From contig NZ_CAIT01000010.1 in the NCBI RefSeq assembly GCF_000296815.2, positions 496,001 to 560,000 on the forward strand: 64,000 bases of DNA. Direction: 5' to 3'. Both the position numbers and the translations under genes were made by a program. A model generated the notes under the pieces. That model was given only the letters and a program-made list of their open reading frames with translations. It was not told where the DNA came from and made no database searches. Every line of letters begins with the position of its first letter. Position 1 is the stretch's first letter. Positions 1 to 8,696 of this stretch are shown here, piece after piece. Source of the DNA: Fibrisoma limi BUZ 3. Lineage in GTDB: Bacteria; Bacteroidota; Bacteroidia; Cytophagales; Spirosomataceae.

Positions 1-802
1 CGTAGCCACCGACGATCAGTCGCTTCAGGTACAGTTCGTTGGCGATCCGCAGGTACAGCGTCATGTCCAGTGTGTTGTGGTGGGTGCGGAATGGACGCGC
101 GGCTGCTCCACCGTGAATGGGCTGGAGAATTGGCGTTTCTACCTCCAGGTACCCGCGCTGGCTCAGGAACTGCCGAATGGAATTAACCAGTTTAGTACGT
201 TTGACGAATACGTCACGCACCTGCGGGTTCACGATCAGGTCAACGTAGCGCTGCCGATAGCGTTGTTCGGGATCGGTGAACGCGTCGTAGGTTTCTTTCT
301 CACCTTTCTCGTTCACGACCTCTTTCACAACCGGCAGTGGTCGCAGCGATTTGTTCAGAATTTTGAATTCTTTGACATATACCGACAGCTCGCCGGTTTT
401 GGTCGTGAATACGTGCCCCCGAACGCCGATTATGTCGCCGATATCGAGTAGTTTCTTGAATACCGTGTTGTAAAGCGTCTTGTCCTCGCCGGGGCACAGA
501 TCGTCGCGCCGGAAGTAGAGCTGTATCCGTCCGGTCGAATCCTGCAGTTCGGCAAAGGAGGCCGAGCCCTGAATCCGGAAGCTCATCAGCCGTCCGGCCA
601 TCTGGATGTTGCCCCAGCGTTCGTCGCCGGAGAAATCCTGCTCGGGAGCTACGACCGTATCGGGGGTAGGCTGGAACGTACCGCGGATGTCGGTTACGGT
701 AGCGGTGACGTCAAAAAGTTCGGCGGGGTAGGGGTCGATCCCCATTCGCATCAGTTCTTCCCGCTTTTGTCGGCGGTTTATTTCCTGTTCGCTCAGCAGC
801 AT
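1..802 (-). CDS. lysS: Lysyl-tRNA synthetase, class II (3' part cut by window edge)
   Basis: Charges tRNA-Lys with lysine in the cytoplasm. Translating back from the ATG at 802 gives 267 residues before the window edge. The N-terminal OB-fold anticodon-binding domain is at about residues 60-150 ([21 protein letters not shown]). The class II catalytic domain begins with [12 protein letters not shown] near 181 and motif 1 ([12 protein letters not shown]) at about 216-227; motifs 2 and 3 lie outside the window. The full family length is about 500-570 residues. The ATG is chosen because the protein opens with the usual charged helix ([22 protein letters not shown]) and a TAnnTTTG promoter lies about 20 bp upstream. 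It follows the FHA gene with a 94-bp gap, so it probably has its own promoter. Confidence 0.96.
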   Translation of the reverse strand, partial: MLLSEQEINRRQKREELMRMGIDPYPAELFDVTATVTDIRGTFQPTPDTVVAPEQDFSGDERWGNIQMAGRLMSFRIQGSASFAELQDSTGRIQLYFRRDDLCPGEDKTLYNTVFKKLLDIGDIIGVRGHVFTTKTGELSVYVKEFKILNKSLRPLPVVKEVVNEKGEKETYDAFTDPEQRYRQRYVDLIVNPQVRDVFVKRTKLVNSIRQFLSQRGYLEVETPILQPIHGGAAARPFRTHHNTLDMTLYLRIANELYLKRLIVGGY

Positions 803-821
803 AGTTCGCAATTTCAGGCCG

Positions 822-829
822 CAAAATTA
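822..829 (-). promoter_or_regulatory. Candidate -7 promoter element for lysS
   Basis: Read on the minus strand this is TAATTTTG, an exact match to the Bacteroidota housekeeping -7 consensus TAnnTTTG. It lies 19 bp before the lysS ATG, which would give a very short leader. I see no clear TTG at -33. A small imperfect hairpin (856-877) lies between it and the stop codon of the upstream FHA gene. Confidence 0.45.
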
Positions 830-896
830 CGTAAAGTTCTTTGTTCGTGGGCATACGCCAGTGTATTGATACAGGCGGTCGCTGCGAAATAGCCAA

Positions 897-1784
897 TTAC
901 CGAAGCTCAAAGTGTAAGGTTACCGAACCGCCGAGTTCAATCTGGTCGCCGTGCTGCAACGGATAACTCATACCCGCAATATCGGCCCGTTCCATGCGGT
1001 CGTCGGGATGGAAAATCTTGGTTTTGTTGCCACTGGCCGGCAGTCCACCGGCATCGACGAGCAGGGCATATTGACGCTGGGCCATGTTGTAGCGGATCGT
1101 TGCGTGAGCCCGGCTGACGGCTCCATTCCCGGCTCCTTTTTCTGGGTCAAAACCGGGATCGTTGTCGTTCAGAATAACAATGTCGTTGGTCCGGACACGG
1201 CCTGACGAGGTCTGGGTTGTTCGGCCGCGGCCAATGCAGAAAGTGGTTTGCTGGGTTGGGTCAAGCAAGTATTCCGTTTGCTCGGTCTGCCCGGCCACCG
1301 TGACGAGTCGGGCCAGTTGGGGAGGGCCATCCGGCTTCGAACCGTCCAGAACGATCAGCCCCAGATTGCCTTCCCGATACGTACAGTCGGGAAGCTCGCC
1401 CTGGTAAAATTCAGACTCAAATCGCCAGTTTTTGGATAAGCTGATGTAGTTATCGGCCAGATGGCGGTTAAGTTCGGTCTGAAACTTACCGGGTTGATTT
1501 GTTCGCAGCGCTACCCGGTACGATTCTTCTTCTTCCGGGGATGAACAGGCAATGCAAAGGCGCAAGCCAACCGGAGCCGCACCGGGTTCGTTCTGATAGG
1601 GGCGTAGCTTATCGACAATAAACCGGACTACCTGGTCACGGCGCTGGGCAGCTGGAGGTAGTCCGGAAGGCGCTGGTTTAGGCGAAGGGAGGGTTCCTTC
1701 CGTATCGTTCGGTTGGTCGGTTGGCTGGTCGACTCGCGACGGTGTGAGGCCGAATAGGGTTTTGAGGGTGTCGATAAAGCTCAT
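897..1784 (-). CDS. FHA-domain protein, last gene of the kinase/cell-wall operon
   Basis: A cytoplasmic phosphothreonine-binding adaptor is the likely role. The 295 residues have no signal peptide or membrane segment. A Pro-rich linker (about 18-48) leads to an alpha/beta region (about 50-160), then a C-terminal FHA domain (about 180-295). The domain shows the key binding signature: Gly-Arg at 185-186 (CIGRG) and Ser-Arg-x-x-His at 224-228 (AVSRAHATI), and ends in the usual LQHGDQIELGG strand. The middle region (LRLCIACSSPEEEESYR) loosely recalls DUF3662 of actinobacterial FhaA; this is an impression. It starts 11 bp after the SEDS-PBP gene, so the two are almost certainly co-transcribed. A reasonable role is docking to phosphorylated kinases or the fusion protein. 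Confidence 0.88.
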   Translation of the reverse strand: MSFIDTLKTLFGLTPSRVDQPTDQPNDTEGTLPSPKPAPSGLPPAAQRRDQVVRFIVDKLRPYQNEPGAAPVGLRLCIACSSPEEEESYRVALRTNQPGKFQTELNRHLADNYISLSKNWRFESEFYQGELPDCTYREGNLGLIVLDGSKPDGPPQLARLVTVAGQTEQTEYLLDPTQQTTFCIGRGRTTQTSSGRVRTNDIVILNDNDPGFDPEKGAGNGAVSRAHATIRYNMAQRQYALLVDAGGLPASGNKTKIFHPDDRMERADIAGMSYPLQHGDQIELGGSVTLHFELR

Positions 1785-1795
1785 GGCTGAGTGGA

Positions 1796-4700
1796 TTAGA
1801 AGCTGCCTAAATAACCTTGCTGTTTGAGGATTGGTGCAACGACGGCATTGGCCAGTTGGACGGCCTGAGCTGATGATTCGCCCAGTTCAATCCGTACGCA
1901 GGTTACCGTGTGCGACCGGCCTTCGGGTGTTGGGGCAAAAAAGACGTACCAGCCATCGTTTTGCTGTTCGCCCAATACAATCCGTTCGGGCGTTCCGGTT
2001 TTTCCGGCGACCCGGGCCACACTGATCTTACTGCGGCCACCGGCGTTCGACTGCTCGATCATAAACTCACGTAACTGCTCCGCATACTCCGGCTGTCGGG
2101 CCAGGCGCTGCCCGGTGGGTACAGGTTGGGCTTTGCCGGCCCGGCTCAATACATACCGCGAGGGCTGCATGACGCCGTTGTTGGCAATGGCCCCCGCCAT
2201 GCGCGCGATGGACGCCGGTGTCGACGACAGTTGGCCCTGCCCCCAGGCTAAACCCGAAAACTCACTACGGTAGCGCCGGGGGTACCGATCGCTCAAGTAT
2301 AACTTCCGCCGAACCACGAATGATGAGTCCTGCCAGTGTTCCAGTATTCGGTCGCGTTCCGGTTTTGTATGGGTATTCGAAAACGAGTAGCCCCCCACAA
2401 AATCGATGTTCATGCCCGTTGCCAGATATAGATCGGCCAGCTCGTTGTCCAGTTGGTTGTCGTTGGCCGCCCGGATAAAATACACGTTGCTGGACCGGAC
2501 GATGGCTTTTCGCATGTCGACGGACTCGCCACAGGGCTCTGATTCACGGGTGCCACGCCGGATAATCTCCTGACACGAAATAGGATAGCTCAGCGACGAT
2601 GCCCGTTCTCCGAGCTTGTTGAAGGCCGCCATTGCCGTTAGAATCTTAATGGTCGAACCGGGAGCCGTCGGGTACGTCATACCCAGGTCTCGCTCCGTAA
2701 CCAGGTACGGGAGCTTTAACCGGTCGCGGTCGGCCAAGAGCATGACTTCGGGCGTTTTTAGGTTTGGGAGCGGGTGCAGCGCCGACGCCAGTACGTCGCC
2801 CGAGGCTGCGTCCAGCACCACAACCGACAGGCGTTTATCCCGAAAATCAGACTGCGCCAGAGCCTGTTGCAAGGCCACCTGGAGCTGTGCATCCACACTC
2901 AGGGTGAGATCCCGATTCTGAGCTTTACGTCGTTCAACCTCCCGGCTGTCGATACCGGCTCGCAGGGCCGGAGCCAGTTCACTGTAATCGTATACCGACA
3001 ACGTACGGGTTTGCTGTACAGACGGACTAAACCGGTCGGCCCGGTAGTCGGTCGCGACTAGTTCGCTTTTTCGAGGTCGGCTGTTGAATCCGCGCAGTTC
3101 ACTGAGGTGCGTTGCTTCGGCGTAGTAGCCGTTGCTCTGCCCCCAGAATAGTTGCGTGTTCAAGTCACCAACCCAGAAAAACAACTGATCGCCGAAGGGA
3201 TAGTATCGCTGTAATCGCTTCCGGGTGAGTGCATTTATTTGCTGCGGATTGAGGCCGCTTTGTTGAAGTCGGGTGAGTTGCCGGCTAACGGTTTCGGGGG
3301 AACTGGCCGCAACAACCACGCCTTTTCGGTCGTAGATAGTACCGGCAGCTATGGCCCGTGTCAGTCGTTCGATGCGGGGATTGTAGCTGTACACCGGATC
3401 GCCGTTGCGGGTTACGACCCGGGCCGGCCGGACAATGTATTCATCGCCAGACCAGCCGACAACAGGAAGCAATCGCCCGATGAGGATCAGAACTCCTATC
3501 AGAAAGCCCGAAATTCCGGCCATCAGGACGGTATCATAGTGCGTTTCGAGGTACTCGCGCTGCGTAACCTCCCCCGGTCGGTGCGCTACGCTGAAGACCG
3601 CACCCATTGCCGTCAGGTTGATAATGAGCGATATTTTCCCGTAACTCAGAAATGGCACGCTGATACCCGTGAGCGGGAGGAGACCGATTGAACCGCCCGC
3701 AATGATCAGAAATTGAACGCCGGTAGCGATGGCGATGCCGGTCACCAGGAAAAAACTAAACGGCTGACCAGCCCGGCGAGCATGGAGGAATGTTCGGTGG
3801 AGCAGAATGCCCATCAGCAGAAACACCGACGCCAGGCCCGCTCCCCCGAGTTCTTCACCCAGACTAGGCAGAATCATGTCCGTGTGAGCGGCCGGCATAG
3901 CGTTGGCAAAGCCTTTGCCCAGCCCTTGCCCGAACCAGCCCCCCGACGATAGTGTCCAGAAACTATGCGCCAGGTGATCACCACCGTACACATCGTTGTT
4001 CCACGGGCTAAGCCACATCGCCTTCCGGCCAGCCAGGCGGTCGCCGACAAACGGCAACAGGTCGCCAAACGCAAAAGCAGCCATGACCAGCAGCAGAATG
4101 ATCGGCGCTTCGACCAGTAAGGCGACCCAGCCGATTCCGGTTTGCGACCGGGCATCGCCCCGCCAGAACATGGAGCCAATGACAGCGATCAGGCTGACGA
4201 GCGTCGCCAGCCAGCCGGGCAGCAACCATAGGGCCACTCCGTAGCCAACGCCCGTCGCCAGGGTCAACAACAGATTCCCCCGGGCAATGCTGTAGAACAG
4301 CAGGAACGTAAAGCAGACGACCAGTGCGGGGCCCATATCGCCGAGCAGCAGGTACAGCAGCATCAGAAAAACCGCTCCGGCCAGGGCGCCTAAACTGACC
4401 CTGAACCGCCAGCGCAGGTCAGGCAACTGCCGGATGTGTTGTTCATTGGCGGCAAAGAAGCCTGCGAAGAAGAGCAGCAGCAGGTACTTGGTGATTTCGC
4501 TCGGTTGGAACGTAAGGCCGAGGAAGGATAAGTTAACCCGTACCCCGCTGCCCTCCGGACCCGAGCCGACAAGGAGCGTCAGGGTAGCAAGCCCAATGGC
4601 GAGGACCAGCCACGTCCAGCCGGATAGCCGCACTGAGGCCCGATTGCGGAACGTAAACAGCCAGTCATATTGCCAGCGCGTATAGAACCGCCCTACGTTC

Positions 4701-5773
4701 AGTTGGGATACAACAACCATACCCACCAGCCCCAGAACGAGGCCCTGCAGGGTTTGTCCGGCAAACAGCGTATCCTGCAACGGGTCCTGAATAGCCAGCA
4801 GCGTCAGGACGGACAAGCCGGTCAGCAGCATCAGGACCGCCAGCAGCAGCGGGTCGGGCTGAAACCTGCGTAATCCCCAGAAACTGTAGACCGCCCAGAA
4901 TGATCCCAGAAATAACACCACAATACCCCAGAAGAGCCAGGTGAACGAGGCTGGGGTACGGACAGTAAACGCATGGTCGGTTTTGAGTTGGCTGTACACG
5001 ACCGAACCGATCAGGCGTAGCCGGTGCGGTCGCGCTTCAAAGGTGTATGTCTGATTGCTGGACAGGCGGCTTGTGCCTTTTCGGCTGCCAAATTCCAATC
5101 CAGGTTTAAGCGGTACTACACTATAGGCCGCGTCTTCTTTCAGGCCGGAGAAGGTAAACTGACCATTAGCATCCGTACGGGCGTATACGTATCGGTCGGG
5201 GAGGGTATCGGGGCGGGCGGTGGCCGGGTGGCGCTTGAGTTGCACCAATACCCCATCCAGCGGCTGCTCGTCCCGCATAACCTGCCCCGAAATAGCTACC
5301 GTTCCACTGCCTACCCGCACCGTTGCCGCATACGGCCTGGGGTTGTTCAGTTCCCGCCGGTACAAGGTCGAGTCGAAGCCCATTTGCTGCCGCGACAACC
5401 GAAGCCGGTTCTGAAAATCGTCGCCCCCGATTGCACTGCGCCACGCTACCGGAGCCAGTACCGCAAATGCCCGTTTGTTGATACTACCGAGGTTATCGAG
5501 CGAACCATTCTGCGCCAGCTTAGCTGGTAACGAGTCAGCCACAAGTTTTGCGTCGCGGGAGTCGGTGTAGTAGTTACCCGCTGTAAGCAGGCGCTGGATG
5601 GCGGCAGACCGAACGCCGGGTTCGAGGTTCAGTGCCTGCCCAGTGGCGTATGCCTCCCGAGCCTGGTTGAGGATGGGTAATAGATTAATGTATAACCGTC
5701 CGAAGAGCAGCAGCAACACCAGCGATGTGCCGAGCAGATACAGACGGGCAGGCGAAATGGAAGCAGTGGGCAT
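1796..5773 (-). CDS. SEDS (FtsW/RodA-type) glycan polymerase fused to a class B penicillin-binding protein
   Basis: A single 1325-residue inner-membrane protein that should both polymerise and cross-link peptidoglycan. Order: one membrane segment (about 11-33); a periplasmic region with a carboxypeptidase-regulatory/CnaB-like beta domain (about 155-245); a multi-pass SEDS domain (about 275-735) with QGLG (616-619), HTDMILPSLGEELG (about 630-643, D632 matching the catalytic Asp of RodA/FtsW) and PLTGISVPFLSYG (700-712); another membrane segment (about 750-767); then a PBP2-like transpeptidase with S1040-T-I-K1043, S1094-S-N1096 and K1258-T-G. All catalytic motifs of both enzymes are kept. Separate SEDS and PBP proteins are normally about 400 and 600 residues, so the length fits a full fusion. 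It lies 20 bp after a kinase gene and 11 bp before an FHA gene, which suggests control by phosphorylation. No frameshift or internal stop is visible. Confidence 0.95.
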   Translation of the reverse strand: MPTASISPARLYLLGTSLVLLLLFGRLYINLLPILNQAREAYATGQALNLEPGVRSAAIQRLLTAGNYYTDSRDAKLVADSLPAKLAQNGSLDNLGSINKRAFAVLAPVAWRSAIGGDDFQNRLRLSRQQMGFDSTLYRRELNNPRPYAATVRVGSGTVAISGQVMRDEQPLDGVLVQLKRHPATARPDTLPDRYVYARTDANGQFTFSGLKEDAAYSVVPLKPGLEFGSRKGTSRLSSNQTYTFEARPHRLRLIGSVVYSQLKTDHAFTVRTPASFTWLFWGIVVLFLGSFWAVYSFWGLRRFQPDPLLLAVLMLLTGLSVLTLLAIQDPLQDTLFAGQTLQGLVLGLVGMVVVSQLNVGRFYTRWQYDWLFTFRNRASVRLSGWTWLVLAIGLATLTLLVGSGPEGSGVRVNLSFLGLTFQPSEITKYLLLLFFAGFFAANEQHIRQLPDLRWRFRVSLGALAGAVFLMLLYLLLGDMGPALVVCFTFLLFYSIARGNLLLTLATGVGYGVALWLLPGWLATLVSLIAVIGSMFWRGDARSQTGIGWVALLVEAPIILLLVMAAFAFGDLLPFVGDRLAGRKAMWLSPWNNDVYGGDHLAHSFWTLSSGGWFGQGLGKGFANAMPAAHTDMILPSLGEELGGAGLASVFLLMGILLHRTFLHARRAGQPFSFFLVTGIAIATGVQFLIIAGGSIGLLPLTGISVPFLSYGKISLIINLTAMGAVFSVAHRPGEVTQREYLETHYDTVLMAGISGFLIGVLILIGRLLPVVGWSGDEYIVRPARVVTRNGDPVYSYNPRIERLTRAIAAGTIYDRKGVVVAASSPETVSRQLTRLQQSGLNPQQINALTRKRLQRYYPFGDQLFFWVGDLNTQLFWGQSNGYYAEATHLSELRGFNSRPRKSELVATDYRADRFSPSVQQTRTLSVYDYSELAPALRAGIDSREVERRKAQNRDLTLSVDAQLQVALQQALAQSDFRDKRLSVVVLDAASGDVLASALHPLPNLKTPEVMLLADRDRLKLPYLVTERDLGMTYPTAPGSTIKILTAMAAFNKLGERASSLSYPISCQEIIRRGTRESEPCGESVDMRKAIVRSSNVYFIRAANDNQLDNELADLYLATGMNIDFVGGYSFSNTHTKPERDRILEHWQDSSFVVRRKLYLSDRYPRRYRSEFSGLAWGQGQLSSTPASIARMAGAIANNGVMQPSRYVLSRAGKAQPVPTGQRLARQPEYAEQLREFMIEQSNAGGRSKISVARVAGKTGTPERIVLGEQQNDGWYVFFAPTPEGRSHTVTCVRIELGESSAQAVQLANAVVAPILKQQGYLGSF

Positions 5774-5793
5774 ACGTAGTAAACAAAGCGAGG

Positions 5794-7074
5794 TTAATTC
5801 TCGGTATTGGTGGAGTCAGCAACCGCCGTTGTGTCGCGGACGGACGTTGCGGTTGAATCCGGTACTAGGGCTGGTTCAGATCGTTCTTCCGTAGAATCGG
5901 CCGTTGTCGTTTCGTTGGAATACTCTTCAAAAGGGGCGGCCATCGAATCGGTAGCCATCGAATTCAGCGTATCGTCCACAATTGTCGGGGTGGAGGGTGT
6001 CGTTGATTGAGCAGGTTTTTGCCGTTTCAGGTAATAAATACCAAAGCCGATCAGCAGGCCGACCGCCAGGATGAGTGCAATCCACGCACCTGATCCGCTG
6101 GACCGGCGGGGCGGTTCATCCTCTACCATTGGTTCGGTATAGCCGGTGGGCTGTGACGCCGATACGGGTGACTCCAGCGTCTGCGCACGGGGCGGAGCCG
6201 ATGTGGGCCGGACACCCGAACGACCGGCCTGCAACTGTTCCACGCTGGCCTGTCCCAGCAGCACCGTCAGCTCATTGACATCGCTCAGCCGGTCGGTCGG
6301 GTCTTTAACAAGCATCCAGTTCACGAGCGTGTTTAAACTCGGGGGGACGGGTTGCCTGGACGGCAACGATAGCGCCGGGGGCGGGGTTCGGAGCACCTGC
6401 GTCATGAACGTAGCGATGCCGGCGCTGTCGGGCATGGCAAAAGGCACCCGGCCGACCAGGCATTCGTACAGGACCACGCCCAGCGAATAGTAGTCCGTAG
6501 CCACCCCCACACGCCGGGGATTATCGAACTGTTCGGGCGATGCATACTCGTACGTCAGCAGCGACTGGCCCGTCAGGGTGTGCGACTGTTCACGCAGCCG
6601 GGCGACGCCAAAATCGGTCAGTAGAAAATGCAATTCACCACTGGCCAGCGGGCGATATAGGATATTTTCCGGTTTGATGTCCCGGTGCACGATGCCCTCC
6701 GGATGGATAGCGTTGAACGCACTGGCCATCTGCTGACCCAATCGGATCACGGTCGGTACGTCCAGAGCCCCCTGCCGGATCAGTGACCGCAGATCACCCC
6801 CTTCGACCCACTCCATCACGATGAACGGGAGGGGCATGTCCAACTGCACTTCCCGAACCCGCACGACGTTTGGATGGCGGATACTGGTCATGATGGCTGA
6901 CTCCTGCTGAAACCGCCGGAGCGTATCGTCGTCGGTACCCAGTGTAAAATGCTTGATGGCCACCAGATCGCCGGTTGCTACGTGCCGGGCCTTCAGCACG
7001 CGAGCGTTGGAGCGACCCAGTTCGCCCAGGATCTCATAACCCGGAAAGTGCGTATTGACGCTAACGGTTGGCAT
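5794..7074 (-). CDS. Membrane Ser/Thr protein kinase (PknB/Hanks type), first of a pair by coordinate
   Basis: A 426-residue kinase with its catalytic domain in the cytoplasm. Kinase domain about 13-275: VAIKHF with K41, the alphaC Glu E58, HRDIKPEN at 130-137, DFG at 154-156, YASPEQ (APE-like) near 177-182. The glycine loop is degenerate: LGRSNARV replaces LGxGxxGxV. A Pro/Ser-rich linker leads to one membrane segment (about 330-349) and a low-complexity Ser/Thr/Asp/Glu periplasmic tail of about 75 residues with no recognisable domain. The first 220 residues are nearly the same as the neighbouring kinase, so the pair arose by duplication. It sits 14 bp after that kinase and 20 bp before the SEDS-PBP fusion, in one operon. 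Confidence 0.95.
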   Translation of the reverse strand: MPTVSVNTHFPGYEILGELGRSNARVLKARHVATGDLVAIKHFTLGTDDDTLRRFQQESAIMTSIRHPNVVRVREVQLDMPLPFIVMEWVEGGDLRSLIRQGALDVPTVIRLGQQMASAFNAIHPEGIVHRDIKPENILYRPLASGELHFLLTDFGVARLREQSHTLTGQSLLTYEYASPEQFDNPRRVGVATDYYSLGVVLYECLVGRVPFAMPDSAGIATFMTQVLRTPPPALSLPSRQPVPPSLNTLVNWMLVKDPTDRLSDVNELTVLLGQASVEQLQAGRSGVRPTSAPPRAQTLESPVSASQPTGYTEPMVEDEPPRRSSGSGAWIALILAVGLLIGFGIYYLKRQKPAQSTTPSTPTIVDDTLNSMATDSMAAPFEEYSNETTTADSTEERSEPALVPDSTATSVRDTTAVADSTNTEN

Positions 7075-7088
7075 CGGTAACGGTTGGT

Positions 7089-8696
7089 TTATAGCGTTGA
7101 GTCACCCGGTACGTCGGTTGCCGCCGAATCGATCGGAAGTACATCGGTTGGAAGGTCATACTTCAATACGCGACAGGTGATTCGGGTGCCCCGGTCGCTG
7201 TCGGGTGCCCGCTTGCTCAGTGTCGCATCCGGTCCAACGTTCATAAAAAAGATCTTTTCCGTTTTGTACGTATCCCCGTTTTCTTTGATGTATTTGACCT
7301 GTACAGCGATGGCAGGGAACGTAATATTGCTTGGATTGCTCAGTGTAATCTCGGCATCCCGGATGCCACCCAGTAATCCCGTTCGGTAGTTGGAAACGTC
7401 AACCCGAAGGTTGCGCCCGGCTGCGACGGCTTCCTGCCGTAGCTTTTCCCGGCGTTGCCGTTCTTCTGCTTCCTGCTGTAGCCGGAGCGCCACGGAGTCT
7501 ACCTCGGCCGTATTGGTTTCGTCGCCGGATGTAGTACTATCACTATCGGCTGAACCGGTGATCAGTTCACTAAGCGATGGCGGTTCTGCCCCTGGTTCGG
7601 ACGCGGAGTTACTACGCACGATGTAATACCCGCCCGCAGCAACAGCCAGTGCCAGCAGGATGAGGCCGATCCATTTGAATGAACTGCCGCTACCGGCTGA
7701 TTCTCTTGCCCGAGCACTTCGGGGGGCGTTCGGCACCTCGGCGGGTTCAGTTGGTAGCGAAGCTTTGGGTTGGGGCGCTACGTCGACCGGTTGTGTTATG
7801 ATCAGCGGAGTAGTGGGTCGGTTCGTAAACTGGCCCGTTCGGCTGGCCTGCAAGTAATCGAGTTCGGCCTGTTTCAGCAACCACGTTAACTCGTCGGCGT
7901 CGTTCAGCCGTTCGTCGGGCTTTTTTAGCAGCAGTCCCTGAATCAGATCCACAAGGCGACCGAGTGGCTGACCATTAGGGGCTACCGTCAGGGCTGGTGG
8001 AGCATCGTTCAGGACTTTATTCATGAACGTGACGATACCCGACTGATCGCCCATCTGAAACGGTACGCTGCCGTTCAGGCACTCGAACAACACCACACCA
8101 AGGGAGTAATAATCCGTGGCTACGCCTACTCCGCGTGGATCATTGAACTGCTCTGGCGACGCGTACTCGTAGGTCATCAGCGACTGACCCGTCATGGTCG
8201 TCGATTGTTCGCGCAGCCGAGCGACGCCAAAGTCGGTCAGCAGGAAGTGCAGTTCGCCACTGGGAAGCGGGCGGTACAGAATGTTTTCCGGTTTAATGTC
8301 CCGGTGAATGATGCCCTGCGGGTGTATGGCCTTAAACGCGCTGGCCATCTGCAAGCCCAGCCGGATGGTGGTTGGTACGTCCAGATGCCCGCCCGTTTTA
8401 ATAAGGTTGCGTAAACTTCCCCCCTCAATCAATTCCATGACGATATACGGCAGATCGGCCTCCAGTTGGACCTCCCGTACCTTCACGACGTTCGGGTGGT
8501 TGATGCTGGTCATAATGGCCGACTCGCGCTGAAACCGCCGGAGCGTATCGTCGTCGGTGTTGAGGGCAAAATGTTTGATGGCCACCAGATCGCCGGTGGC
8601 TATATGCCGGGCCTTGAGAATGCGGGCGTTGGAGCGCCCCAATTCGCTCAGCACTTCGTAGCCCGGAAATTGCGCATTAAATCGGATCGTTGCCAT
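7089..8696 (-). CDS. Membrane Ser/Thr protein kinase with a folded periplasmic domain
   Basis: A 535-residue paralogue of the adjacent kinase. The kinase domain (about 13-275) has K41, HRD at 131-133, DFG at 155-157, SPEQF near 180-184 and the same degenerate glycine loop (LGRSNARI). One membrane segment lies at about 341-360. Unlike its neighbour, the outer part holds a short charged helix, probably coiled coil (about 403-425, LRLQQEAEERQRREKLRQEA), then a beta-rich domain (about 428-515) with NLRVDVSNYRTG and AIAVQVKYIKENG that looks like an immunoglobulin-type fold. It could be the sensor of the pair; its ligand is unknown. The ATG shares one base with the stop codon of the phosphatase gene (TGATG), so translation is coupled. 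Confidence 0.95.
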   Translation of the reverse strand: MATIRFNAQFPGYEVLSELGRSNARILKARHIATGDLVAIKHFALNTDDDTLRRFQRESAIMTSINHPNVVKVREVQLEADLPYIVMELIEGGSLRNLIKTGGHLDVPTTIRLGLQMASAFKAIHPQGIIHRDIKPENILYRPLPSGELHFLLTDFGVARLREQSTTMTGQSLMTYEYASPEQFNDPRGVGVATDYYSLGVVLFECLNGSVPFQMGDQSGIVTFMNKVLNDAPPALTVAPNGQPLGRLVDLIQGLLLKKPDERLNDADELTWLLKQAELDYLQASRTGQFTNRPTTPLIITQPVDVAPQPKASLPTEPAEVPNAPRSARARESAGSGSSFKWIGLILLALAVAAGGYYIVRSNSASEPGAEPPSLSELITGSADSDSTTSGDETNTAEVDSVALRLQQEAEERQRREKLRQEAVAAGRNLRVDVSNYRTGLLGGIRDAEITLSNPSNITFPAIAVQVKYIKENGDTYKTEKIFFMNVGPDATLSKRAPDSDRGTRITCRVLKYDLPTDVLPIDSAATDVPGDSTL

